From Streptomyces dioscori (GTDB lineage: Bacteria; Actinomycetota; Actinomycetes; Streptomycetales; Streptomycetaceae): a stretch of 64,000 nt of DNA. Position numbers and translations under genes: made by a program. Numbering within the stretch: the stretch's first letter is position 1; each line of letters starts with the position of its first letter. Shown piece by piece: positions 8,330 to 15,862 of this stretch. The notes below the pieces were generated by a model, which was given only the letters and a program-made list of their open reading frames with translations, made no database searches and was not told the DNA's origin. The stretch lies in the NCBI RefSeq assembly GCF_003024195.1, contig NZ_KZ679046.1:124001-188000 (forward strand). The letters run 5' to 3'.

Positions 8330-8737
8330 TCAGCCCAGGCGGGGGATCTCGATCGCCGGGCAGCGGTCCATGACCATGTCGAGACCGGCCGCGCGGGTGC
8401 GCTCGAAGGCGGCCTCGTCGATCACGCCGAGCTGGAACCAGACGGCCTTGGCACCGATGGCGACGGCCTCGTCGGCGACGGGGCCGGCCAGGTCGCTGTT
8501 GACGAACACGTCGACCACGTCGACCTCGAAGGGGATGTCCTCCAGGGAGGCGTACCCCTTCTCCCCGTGGACCGTCTCGGCCTTCGGGTGGACGGGGATC
8601 ACGCGCTTGCCGTAGCGCTTGAGCACGTCCGCGACGCCGTACGCGGCACGTCGTTCGTTCGACGACAGGCCTACGACGGCCCAGGTGTCGCCGGTCTCGG
8701 TGAGGATCTTGCGGATCGTTGCCTGGTCGCCGTACAC
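8330..8737 (-). CDS. CoA-binding protein (Rossmann, YccU type)
   Basis: A 135-residue single-domain protein of the CoA_binding_2 family: 'TWAVVGLSSNERRAAYGVADVL' (nucleotide-binding turn), 'GKRVIPVHPKAETVHGEKGYASL' and 'VDVVDVFVNSDLAGPVADEAV', then 'KAVWFQLGVIDEAAFERTRAAGL' and the final 'DRCPAIEI', which is the family's conserved end. Such proteins bind CoA or acyl-CoA, but their role is not established. The GTG at 8735-8737 has caggaggc upstream, a strong ribosome site. It is transcribed away from the riboswitch region. Confidence 0.85.
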   Translation of the reverse strand: MYGDQATIRKILTETGDTWAVVGLSSNERRAAYGVADVLKRYGKRVIPVHPKAETVHGEKGYASLEDIPFEVDVVDVFVNSDLAGPVADEAVAIGAKAVWFQLGVIDEAAFERTRAAGLDMVMDRCPAIEIPRLG

Positions 8738-8886
8738 GGTTCGCCTCCTGCGGGGGTGAGTGAGGGTGTCGCGCGGGACAACGCCGGGCGCGGGCCGGGG
8801 ATTCCCGAGGTCGCGCCCGGCGCAGCCGCCGCGGCAGGGGGTGGGGCTGCGGGTCCCTGGGCGGGTGCGGCCCGGTGGGGGCCGTT

Positions 8887-8906
8887 CGCGCAGTTCCCCG
8901 CGCCCC
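8887..8906. repeat. GC-rich intergenic repeat, single copy
   Basis: A perfect copy (cgcgcagttccccgcgcccc) of the repeat, in the orientation opposite to the copies at 2.2 kb. It is preceded by gcccggtgggggccgtt, the second half of the bipartite element. It lies in the 504-bp space between the CoA-binding gene (start 8737) and btuF (start 9242). Apart from this copy and the riboswitch at 8993-9165, I see nothing else there. Confidence 0.85.
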
Positions 8907-8992
8907 TGGAAGCGGGCGGGCTGCTGTCCGCGCGCCCCTGGAGGCGGGTCGGGAGTCCGCTCTGCCGCAGGGCCCTGAGAGCCGCCGTGATA

Positions 8993-9165
8993 GCTTGCGA
9001 ATGCCAGTCGAACCCATGTACGTGGGTCAGGGAATCCGGTGGAAATCCGGAGCTGACGCGCAGCGGTGAGGGTGACGGGCGGGGCATCGGCCACTGGACC
9101 GGATGGACGGTCCGGGAAGGCGCCTCGTCCGGGTGAACCCGAGTCCGAAGACCTGCTGGCGGCCT
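8993..9165 (+). ncRNA. Cobalamin (B12) riboswitch
   Basis: The leader shows the conserved cobalamin aptamer elements in order. There is a 5' segment ending in cagggaatccggtggaaatc, then gctgacgcgcagcggtgag. The B12 box gccactg follows at 9090-9096, then ggaagg, and the closing segment gagtccgaagacctgc ends near 9158. The element ends about 75 nt before the GTG of a BtuF-like gene, so it almost certainly represses a B12 import operon when adenosylcobalamin is plentiful. I see no clear intrinsic terminator between it and the gene, so control at the level of translation initiation is likely. Confidence 0.92.
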
Positions 9166-9241
9166 CCGCGGTCCCGAGACGGCGGGGGAGCACCGTACGA
9201 CCGGGCTCCGCGTTCGAGCCCTCGACGTCTGAGGAACTTCC

Positions 9242-10282
9242 GTGCCCATCGCACGCCCCACCCGTCCTGCCGCCCTGCTCGTTTCCGGGGTCATTCTGCT
9301 GACCGGCTGCGGCGGCGCCGACTCGTCCGGCTCGTCCGGCTCGGCCGCCAAGGGCTCCGCGGCGGCCGTCACCCTGGACAACTGCGGCCACACCGTCCGC
9401 GTGGAGTCCCCGCCGCGCAAGGCCGTCTCCCTCAACCAGGGCACCACCGAGATCATGTTCTCGCTGGGCCTCGCCGACCGGATGGTGGGCACCGCCACCT
9501 GGACCGACCCGGTGATGAAGGGCCTGGAGAAGGCCGACGCGAAGGTGAAGCGGATCGCCGACAACAACCCGTCCTTCGAACGGGTGCTGGACGCCGACCC
9601 CGACTTCGTCGCCGCCTCGTTCGTGTCCACGCTCGGCAAGGGAGGCGTGGCCACCCGCGAGCAGTTCGAGAAGCTGGGCGTACCCGCGTACGTCTCGCCC
9701 TCCGACTGCGCGGGCAAGGACAACACCGGAGACGGCGACGGCGCCCGCAAGAAGCCCCTCGGCATCGACGCGATCTACGGCGAGATACGTGACCTGGCCG
9801 AGGTGTTCGGCGTGCGGGAGCGGGGCGAGAAGCTGGTCGCCGAGCTCCAGCAGCGGATGAAGAAGGCCACCGCCGGCATCGACGCCTCGGACGTCTCCCT
9901 CCTGTACTGGTTCGCCAACTCCGAGTCTCCGTACATGGCGGGCTGCTGCGGCGCCCCCGGCATCATCACGCGGGCGTTCGGCGCGAAGAACGTCTTCGAC
10001 GACACCCACGAGGAATGGCCCCAGATCAACTGGGAGACGGTCGCCGACCGCGACCCCGACGTCCTCGTCATCGGCGACCTGACCCGCAAGTCGCAGACCG
10101 CCGAGTCGGCGAAGAAGAAGATCGAGTTCCTGGAGTCCGACCCGGTCACCAAGAACATGACCGCCGTGAAGAAGAAGCGGTACGTCCTGCTCAGCGGACA
10201 GGCCATGAACCCGACCATCCGTACCGTCGAGGGCGTCGAACAAGTGGCCGCCGCCCTGCGGGAGTTCGGGCTCACGGGGTGA
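9242..10282 (+). CDS. btuF: Vitamin B12 ABC transporter, substrate-binding lipoprotein
   Basis: A 346-residue lipoprotein. The signal peptide ends in the lipobox LLTG-C at about residue 22, followed by a Ser/Gly linker. The mature part has the type III periplasmic-binding fold: 'KAVSLNQGTTEIMFSLGLADRMVGTA' in the N-lobe, 'VLDADPDFVAAS', a long connecting helix near 'GEKLVAELQQRMKKA', and 'WETVADRDPDVLVIGDL' in the C-lobe. On sequence alone it could be a Fe-siderophore binder, but the B12 riboswitch directly upstream makes cobalamin (or cobinamide) the likely ligand. The GTG start has gaggaac upstream. Its TGA overlaps the GTG of btuC. Confidence 0.85.
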   Translation: MPIARPTRPAALLVSGVILLTGCGGADSSGSSGSAAKGSAAAVTLDNCGHTVRVESPPRKAVSLNQGTTEIMFSLGLADRMVGTATWTDPVMKGLEKADAKVKRIADNNPSFERVLDADPDFVAASFVSTLGKGGVATREQFEKLGVPAYVSPSDCAGKDNTGDGDGARKKPLGIDAIYGEIRDLAEVFGVRERGEKLVAELQQRMKKATAGIDASDVSLLYWFANSESPYMAGCCGAPGIITRAFGAKNVFDDTHEEWPQINWETVADRDPDVLVIGDLTRKSQTAESAKKKIEFLESDPVTKNMTAVKKKRYVLLSGQAMNPTIRTVEGVEQVAAALREFGLTG

Positions 10283-11307
10283 CCCGCAGGACGGCACGGC
10301 CGCGCGTGGGACTGCTCTGCGCGGCCGGCACCGCACTGCTCGTCGCCTCCGTCGCCGTCGCGATCACCATCGGCCCGGCCGACATCCGTGTCGCCGACGT
10401 CTGGTCCGTGGTCGCGTCCCATCTCGGCTGGGGGAGTGCGGAGCTGAGTCCCATCCGGGACGGCATCGTCTGGCAGCTGCGGCTGCCCCGCACCCTGCTG
10501 GCCGCCGTCTGCGGAGCCGGACTCGCCGTGTGCGGCGCGGTCATGCAGTCCCTGCTGCGCAACCCGCTCGCCGACCCCTTCGTCCTCGGAGTGTCCTCCG
10601 GAGCCTCGACCGGCGCGGTCGTCGTGGTCGTCCTCGGCGCGGGCGGCGGACTGGTGTCGGTCTCTGCGGGCGCGTTCCTCGGGGCGCTGCTGTCGTTCGG
10701 GCTCGTCCTGCTGCTCAGCCACACGCTCGGCGGGACGACGGACCGCGTGGTGCTCAGCGGTGTCGCCGCGATGCAGCTCTTCTCCGCGCTCACCTCCTTC
10801 GTGGTGATGACCGCCGCCGACGCCGAGACCACCCGAGGAGTGCTGTTCTGGCTGCTCGGCTCACTGGGCGGGGTCGGCTGGACGGACGTCTGGGTCTGCC
10901 TCGCGGTCCTGGTGGTCGCGCTGGCGGTCTGTCTGGCGTACGCGCGCACGCTGGACGCGTTCGCCTTCGGCCAGGACGCCGCCGCGACCCTCGGGGTGTC
11001 CGTGGCCCGCACCCGGCTGGTGCTGCTGTGCGTGACGGCGCTGCTGACGGCCGCGCTCGTCAGCTCGGCGGGCGCGATCGGCTTCGTCGGCCTCGTCCTG
11101 CCGCACGCGGCCCGCGCGTTGGTGGGTTCCGGCCACGCCCGGCTGCTGCCGGTCGCCGCCCTGGCCGGCGCGGTGTTCCTGGTGTGGGTCGACACCCTGG
11201 CCCGTACCGTGCTCGACCCCCAGGAGGTGCCCGTGGGCGTGGTCACCTCACTCATCGGCGTACCGGTGTTCGTGCTGGTGCTGTACCGGACGCGGAGGAC
11301 ACGATGA
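10279..11307 (+). CDS. btuC: Vitamin B12 ABC transporter, permease
   Basis: A 342-residue FecCD/BtuC-type permease with about ten membrane helices. Family landmarks are 'LRLPRTLLAAVCGAGLAVCG', 'MQSLLRNPLADPFVLGVSSGAS', and, near the end, 'AGAIGFVGLVLPHAAR' followed by 'LDPQEVPVGVVTSLIGVPVFVL', which includes the ATPase-contacting loop. It forms the membrane channel of the importer as a dimer. The GTG at 10279 overlaps the btuF stop (GTGA), indicating translational coupling; the next gene overlaps in the same way. Confidence 0.9.
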   Translation: MTRRTARPRVGLLCAAGTALLVASVAVAITIGPADIRVADVWSVVASHLGWGSAELSPIRDGIVWQLRLPRTLLAAVCGAGLAVCGAVMQSLLRNPLADPFVLGVSSGASTGAVVVVVLGAGGGLVSVSAGAFLGALLSFGLVLLLSHTLGGTTDRVVLSGVAAMQLFSALTSFVVMTAADAETTRGVLFWLLGSLGGVGWTDVWVCLAVLVVALAVCLAYARTLDAFAFGQDAAATLGVSVARTRLVLLCVTALLTAALVSSAGAIGFVGLVLPHAARALVGSGHARLLPVAALAGAVFLVWVDTLARTVLDPQEVPVGVVTSLIGVPVFVLVLYRTRRTR

Positions 11308-12233
11308 CGGCGGAGCACATCGGGACGACCGAGCACATCGGGACGGGTGAGCAAGTCGGGGCAGCCGAGGGCGCCGCGGGCACCGCAGGTGCCGGGAAGG
11401 GTGAGGCCGTGCCGGACGTCGGCCTCCGGGCCGGCCGCGTCTCCCGTACCGCCGACGGACGCGTCATCCTGGACGGCGTCAGCATCAGCCCCGCCCCCGG
11501 CAGCACCGTCGGACTCCTCGGTCCCAACGGTTCCGGCAAGTCCACCCTCCTGCGACTGCTCTCCGGCGTCCTCACCCCGGCCTCCGGCGTGGTCACCCTC
11601 GACGGCAGTCCGCTCGGCGAACTGGGCCGCCGCGACATCGCCCGCCGCATCGCGGTCGTCGAGCAACAGGCCGACACCCAGGTCGAGTTGAGCGTCCTGG
11701 ACGTCGTACGCCTCGGCCGCACCCCGCACCGCCGCGCCTGGACACCCCCGTCGCAGGCCGACGAGGAGGCCGTACGCGACGCCCTGACCCGCACCGGCCT
11801 CACCGACCGCGCCCAACAGTCCTGGCACACCCTGTCCGGCGGTGAACGCCAGCGCGTGCAGATCGCCCGCGCCCTCGCCCAGGAACCCCGCGAACTCCTC
11901 CTGGACGAGCCCACCAACCACCTCGACATCCAGCACCAGCTCGACCTGCTGAACCTCGTCACCTCGCTGCCGGTCACCAGCGTCGTCGCCCTGCACGACC
12001 TCAACCTCGCCGCGATGTACTGCGACCGGCTCGTCGTCCTGCGCGAGGGACGCGTGGTGGCCACCGGGACGCCGGCCGACGTGCTCACCGAAGAACTCAT
12101 CGCCGAGGTGTACGGCGTACGGACCGCCGTCACCCGCGACTCCGAGGGACCCGACGGCAGGCCGCACGTGCGTTTCCTGGGCACCGTGAGCCGCTCCGAA
12201 CCCCGGGAATCCGCGCACACGTGTCCGGAATGA
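11304..12233 (+). CDS. btuD: Vitamin B12 ABC transporter, ATPase
   Basis: A 309-residue ABC ATPase. Walker A 'GPNGSGKST' lies near residue 75, the Q-loop follows at 'VVEQQADTQVE', the signature is 'LSGGERQRV', Walker B is 'LLLDEPTNHLD', and the switch His is in 'VVALHDLNLA'. It drives import through the BtuC dimer. Unlike most relatives it carries about 40 extra N-terminal residues with a near-repeat 'EHIGTTEHIGTGEQVG' before the ATPase domain. The ATG at 11304 overlaps the btuC stop (ATGA) and has gcggagga upstream, so this start is favoured even though the extension is not conserved. Confidence 0.88.
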   Translation: MTAEHIGTTEHIGTGEQVGAAEGAAGTAGAGKGEAVPDVGLRAGRVSRTADGRVILDGVSISPAPGSTVGLLGPNGSGKSTLLRLLSGVLTPASGVVTLDGSPLGELGRRDIARRIAVVEQQADTQVELSVLDVVRLGRTPHRRAWTPPSQADEEAVRDALTRTGLTDRAQQSWHTLSGGERQRVQIARALAQEPRELLLDEPTNHLDIQHQLDLLNLVTSLPVTSVVALHDLNLAAMYCDRLVVLREGRVVATGTPADVLTEELIAEVYGVRTAVTRDSEGPDGRPHVRFLGTVSRSEPRESAHTCPE

Positions 12234-12279
12234 TGTCGGCATCCCTGCGCGCGGCCCCTCGCACGCCTACGCTCAGCCC

Positions 12280-13047
12280 GTGCTGCGTATCACCGACGCC
12301 CGAACAGGCGACCCCGTCACCGCCACCCCGGCCCGCCGGGGCCTGACCCGCGTCGAGGCGCGGGTGGAGCGCCCCGACGCCACCGGCCTGCGCGTGCTCC
12401 TGACCGCCGACGTGCTCGTACGGGCCCTGGAGATCGGCGGGACACCCGTGTGGACCGTGCTGACCGGCACGGAGGGGCGCGCTGAACTCCGGGCCCGGGC
12501 CAGGTCGCTGGGCATTCGGCCGTTCGAGGACGAACGCGACAGCGGCCCCGGCCTCGGCGAGGCCCAGGTGCTGAGCGTGCGCGCCCGGACCGACGAGCCG
12601 GCCGACGGCGCGACCCCCGCCGGTGGGGCGGCGGGCGCGGGCGGGCTGCGCGTCGAGGTCGCCCCTGCCGACATCGAGCCCGCGGTGGCGCAGGACGACG
12701 AGAGCGCCGCCGCCCTGCGGCTCGCTCTGCTCGCCCGCCCCCGGGGCGAGGAGCTACGGCTCGACGCGGCCGATCTCATCGACGCCGAGAACCAGTTGAA
12801 GCACTGGCGGGGCGCCGTCGCCGCCTGGGCCACCCGGCCCTCGGGCCCCATCCCCGACCCCGTACGGGAACAGCTGCGCGCCGCCTGGGAGGACGACCTC
12901 GACGTGCCCGCCGTCCTGGGCGTCCTCCGGAAGGTGGAGACGTCGGGAACCGTTCCGGACGGGGCCCGCTTCGAGACGTACGCCTACGCGGACCGGCTGC
13001 TCGGCCTCGAACTGACCCGGGACATCGGCCGCGGGGCGCCGGCGTGA
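12280..13047 (+). CDS. Degenerate cysteinyl-tRNA synthetase-like protein
   Basis: A 255-residue protein I do not recognise with certainty. It begins 'LRITDARTGDPVTA', like the 'LRLYDT' start of CysRS and MshC. The stretch 'LRVLLTADVLVRALEIGGTPVWTVL' resembles the CysRS segment after its HIGH motif. The C-terminal 'LKHWRGAVAAWA' and 'LRAAWEDDLDVPAVLGVLRKVE' resemble the CysRS/MshC helical domain ('DDLNTPAALAVL'). The HIGH and KMSKS motifs and the zinc cysteines are absent, so aminoacylation or the ligase reaction of MshC is unlikely. The GTG start at 12280 gives a protein that overlaps the SixA gene by 4 bp, so the two are probably co-expressed. The relationship to CysRS is my inference. Confidence 0.6.
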   Translation: MLRITDARTGDPVTATPARRGLTRVEARVERPDATGLRVLLTADVLVRALEIGGTPVWTVLTGTEGRAELRARARSLGIRPFEDERDSGPGLGEAQVLSVRARTDEPADGATPAGGAAGAGGLRVEVAPADIEPAVAQDDESAAALRLALLARPRGEELRLDAADLIDAENQLKHWRGAVAAWATRPSGPIPDPVREQLRAAWEDDLDVPAVLGVLRKVETSGTVPDGARFETYAYADRLLGLELTRDIGRGAPA

Positions 13048-13619
13048 TCGCGCGCGCCGGAGCGGGTCCGCTGCGCCGCCTCGTCGTGCTGCGGCACGCC
13101 AAGTCCGCCTGGCCGGACGGTGTCCCCGACCACGAGCGGCCGCTCGCGTCGCGCGGGCGCCGGGACGCCCCGGCCGCCGGGCGCGCCCTCGCCGACGCCG
13201 ACTGCCTGCCCGACCTCGCGCTCTGCTCCACCGCCGTACGGGCCCGGGAGACCTGGGACCTGGCCGCCGCACAGTGGGGCACGCCCCCGCCGGTGCGGCA
13301 TGACGCGCGGCTGTACGGGGCGGAGGTGCCCGAGCTGCTCGACGTGGTGCGGGAGGCTCCGGCGGAGGCCGAGACGCTGCTGCTCATCGGGCACAATCCC
13401 GGGCTGGAGGAACTGGTTCTCACGCTGGCGGGTGACAGCCTCGACTCCGCGCTGGACGACGTCCGTATGAAGTTCCCCACCTCGGCGATCGCGATCCTCG
13501 CGTGGCACGGGTTTGGGTGGGAGTCCCTGGGCCCCGGTGCGGCGCTGCTCACGGATGTGATCGTGGCGCGCGGGAAGAAGGCGCGGGGTGAGAAGGGGCG
13601 TCGTGGGCGGGGCCGGTAG
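13044..13619 (+). CDS. SixA-family histidine phosphatase
   Basis: A 191-residue phosphoglycerate-mutase-fold protein of the SixA type. The phosphohistidine site is 'LVVLRHAKSAW' (RH motif, near residue 17), the second Arg is in 'ALCSTAVRARETW', and the second His is in 'LLIGHNPGLEEL'. SixA enzymes dephosphorylate protein histidines (in E. coli, a phosphotransfer domain or PtsO); the partner here is unknown. A basic, low-complexity tail (KKARGEKGRRGRGR) ends the protein. The GTG at 13044 overlaps the upstream stop (GTGA). Two GC-rich intergenic repeats follow shortly downstream. Confidence 0.85.
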   Translation: MIARAGAGPLRRLVVLRHAKSAWPDGVPDHERPLASRGRRDAPAAGRALADADCLPDLALCSTAVRARETWDLAAAQWGTPPPVRHDARLYGAEVPELLDVVREAPAEAETLLLIGHNPGLEELVLTLAGDSLDSALDDVRMKFPTSAIAILAWHGFGWESLGPGAALLTDVIVARGKKARGEKGRRGRGR

Positions 13620-13688
13620 GCCGGCCATGCCCTGCGCCCCTGGGGGCGGGTTCTTGGGTGCGGCGTCGCTGCGGCGGGTGTACGCGAT

Positions 13689-13832
13689 TGCGCAGTTCCC
13701 CGCGCCCCCTAGAAGGTGCGGCGTTGTTGTGGCGGGTGTACGCGATTGCGCAGTTCCCCGCGCCCCTGAAAGGTGTGTGTGCACGCGCCCTTAAAAGGTG
13801 CGGGGGCACGATTGTGCAGGTCCCCGCGGCCC
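13689..13832. repeat. Three tandem copies of the GC-rich intergenic repeat
   Basis: Copies lie at 13689-13708 and 13747-13766 (both tgcgcagttccccgcgcccc), with a decayed third at about 13813-13832. They are spaced about 58-66 bp apart and separated by near-identical sequence (ggcgggtgtacgcgat). The spacing matches the 58-bp unit of the array at 62.3 kb. The 253 bp between SixA and YigZ hold nothing else I can name. Confidence 0.8.
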
Positions 13833-13872
13833 TGAAGCCGGTGTGGGTGTGTGGCGCGCATACGCTGGGGGG

Positions 13873-14499
13873 ATGCCGGACCAGTACCGCACCGTGGCTC
13901 GTGCAGGGGTGCACGAGATCGAGATCAGCCGTTCCCGGTTTCTCTGCGCGCTGGCGCCGGTGGCCACCGAGCGGGAGGCTCAGGACTTCGTCGCGGCCGT
14001 CCGCAAGGAGCACGCGGACGCCTCGCACAACTGCTTCGCGTACGTCATCGGCGCCGACGCCTCCGTACAGAGGGCGAGCGACGACGGCGAACCGGGCGGC
14101 ACCGCGGGCGTCCCGATGCTCCAGATGCTGCTGCGCCGCGACATGCGGTACGTCGTCGCCGTCGTCACCCGCTACTACGGAGGCGTGAAACTCGGCGCGG
14201 GCGGACTCATCCGGGCCTACGGCGGCTCGGTGGGAGAGGCACTGGACACCGTCGGCACCCTCACCCGCAGACGGTTCCGCCTCGCGACCGTGACCGTCGA
14301 CCACCAGCGGGCGGGCAAGGTGCAGAACGACCTGCGCTCCACCGGCCGCGAGGTGCGTGACGTCCGCTACGGGGAGGCCGTCACCATCGAGATCGGCCTC
14401 CCGGACGCCGACGTGGAGGCCTTCCGGAGCTGGCTGGCCGACAGCACGGCCGGGACCGCGGGGTTCGAGCTCGGGGGAGAGGCGTACGGGGACGCATAG
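13873..14499 (+). CDS. yigZ: YigZ/IMPACT family protein
   Basis: A 208-residue two-domain protein. The N-terminal UPF0029 domain (about residues 10-120) shows 'IEISRSRFLCALAPVATEREA', 'SHNCFAYVIG', 'ASDDGEPGGTAGVPML' and 'VVAVVTRYYGGVKLGAGGL', the family's most conserved block. The C-terminal domain (about 135-200) is the short ferredoxin-like DUF1949 fold. The relative IMPACT regulates GCN2 in eukaryotes; the bacterial role is not settled. ATG 13873 is preceded by gggggg. It is a lone gene ahead of sbcD. Confidence 0.9.
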   Translation: MPDQYRTVARAGVHEIEISRSRFLCALAPVATEREAQDFVAAVRKEHADASHNCFAYVIGADASVQRASDDGEPGGTAGVPMLQMLLRRDMRYVVAVVTRYYGGVKLGAGGLIRAYGGSVGEALDTVGTLTRRRFRLATVTVDHQRAGKVQNDLRSTGREVRDVRYGEAVTIEIGLPDADVEAFRSWLADSTAGTAGFELGGEAYGDA

Positions 14500-14567
14500 G
14501 CCGTATATCGGGCTGATACGGGAGTAGCCGCCCGTGATGTCAGAACCGGCCGTTAGTCTCGGGGATC

Positions 14568-15731
14568 ATGAGGCTCCTGCACACTTCCGACTGGCACCTG
14601 GGCCGGGCGTTCCACCGCGTGAACATGCTCGGGGCCCAGGCCGACTTCATCGGTCACCTCGTCGCGACCGTGCGCGAGCGCGAGGTCGACGCCGTGGTCG
14701 TGTCGGGGGACGTGTACGACCGGGCGGTGCCCCCGCTGGCCGCGGTCGAGCTCTTCGACGACGTGCTGCACCGCCTCGCCGACCTCGGGGTGCCGACGGT
14801 GATGATCTCCGGGAACCACGACTCCGCCCGCCGGCTCGGCGTCGGCGCCGGTCTCATCGGCCGCGCGGGCATCCACCTGCGGACCGAAGCCTCGGCCTGC
14901 GGCACACCCGTGCTGCTGAAGGACGCCTTCGGGGACGTGGCCTTCTACGGGCTGCCGTATCTCGAACCGGCCCTGGTGAAAGATGAGTTCGGCGTGGAGA
15001 AGGCGGGGCACGAGCACGTGCTCGCCGCCGCCATGGACCGGGTGCGCGCCGACCTCGCCACGCGCGCGCCGGGCACCCGTTCCGTCGTCCTCGCCCATGC
15101 CTTCGTGACGGGCGGCGAGGCCAGTGACAGTGAGCGGGACATCACCGTGGGCGGGGTCGCCGCCGTCCCCGCCGGGGTGTTCGACGGGGTCGACTACGTG
15201 GCGCTCGGCCATCTCCACGGCAGCCAGCGGATCACCGAGCGCGTGCGCTACTCCGGCTCCCCGCTGCCGTACTCCTTCTCGGAGACCGACCACCGCAAGA
15301 GCATGTGGCTGGTCGACCTGGCAGCCGACGGCTCGGTGGCGGCAGAGCGCCTCGACTGCCCCGTACCGCGCGCGCTGGCCCGTATCCGCGGCGGGCTGGA
15401 GGAACTGCTCGCCGATCCGGAGCTGGCGCGCCACGAGGAGGCGTGGGTCGAGGCGACCCTCACCGACCCGGTGCGCCCCGCCGACCCCATGGCCCGGCTC
15501 ACCGAGCGCTTCCCACACACGCTCAGCCTCGTCTTCGAACCGGAACGGGCACCCGACGACCCCGACGTCTCGTACGCCCGGCGGCTCGCGGGCCGCAGCG
15601 ACCAGCAGATCGCGGAGGACTTCGTGGCCCATGTGCGCGGCGCAGGTCCCGACGAGCGCGAACAGGCCGTGCTCCAGGACGCGTTCGACACCGTCCGTGC
15701 CGACGACACGGTCCGCGAGGTCGCCCGGTGA
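14568..15731 (+). CDS. sbcD: Exonuclease subunit SbcD (Mre11-like)
   Basis: A 387-residue calcineurin-like nuclease subunit. All phosphoesterase motifs are visible: 'TSDWHLG' (residue 6 on), 'SGDVYDRAVPP', 'ISGNHDSARR', 'VVLAHAF' and 'ALGHLHGSQ'. With SbcC it forms the ATP-dependent complex that opens hairpins and trims DNA ends and cruciform DNA. This may matter here because the genome is rich in inverted repeats. The TGA stop overlaps a GTG that begins a very short frame leading to sbcC. The ATG at 14568 begins 'MRLLHTSDWHLGRAF', the standard start. Confidence 0.95.
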   Translation: MRLLHTSDWHLGRAFHRVNMLGAQADFIGHLVATVREREVDAVVVSGDVYDRAVPPLAAVELFDDVLHRLADLGVPTVMISGNHDSARRLGVGAGLIGRAGIHLRTEASACGTPVLLKDAFGDVAFYGLPYLEPALVKDEFGVEKAGHEHVLAAAMDRVRADLATRAPGTRSVVLAHAFVTGGEASDSERDITVGGVAAVPAGVFDGVDYVALGHLHGSQRITERVRYSGSPLPYSFSETDHRKSMWLVDLAADGSVAAERLDCPVPRALARIRGGLEELLADPELARHEEAWVEATLTDPVRPADPMARLTERFPHTLSLVFEPERAPDDPDVSYARRLAGRSDQQIAEDFVAHVRGAGPDEREQAVLQDAFDTVRADDTVREVAR

Positions 15732-15862
15732 CATCCGTGACCGACGAGACCGCCGTGACCGACGAGACCGCCGGGATCGCCGTGCCATCCGTGGCCGACG
15801 TGGCCGACGTGGCCGACCGGAACGGTCCGGTCCGCGCGTTCCGCATCGAGAGGACCCGATGA
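15728..15862 (+). CDS. Possible 44-residue coupled small protein between sbcD and sbcC
   Basis: A 44-codon frame starts with a GTG that overlaps the sbcD stop (GTGA at 15728-15731) and stops with a TGA that overlaps the sbcC ATG (ATGA at 15859-15862). It thus fills the gap exactly. It contains a perfect 18-bp tandem duplication (15737-15754 and 15755-15772) and a triple 9-bp repeat gtggccgac (15791-15817), giving 'VTDETAVTDETA' and 'VADVADVAD'. The product would be acidic, without membrane segments or known domain. It may serve only to carry ribosomes from sbcD into sbcC. A real protein is uncertain; the coupling geometry is the main evidence. Confidence 0.35.
   Translation: MTSVTDETAVTDETAGIAVPSVADVADVADRNGPVRAFRIERTR

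Noticed and set aside
9242..12233. Reading the first importer as a siderophore system
   Set aside because: The cobalamin riboswitch directly upstream is better evidence for substrate than the shared FecCD fold.
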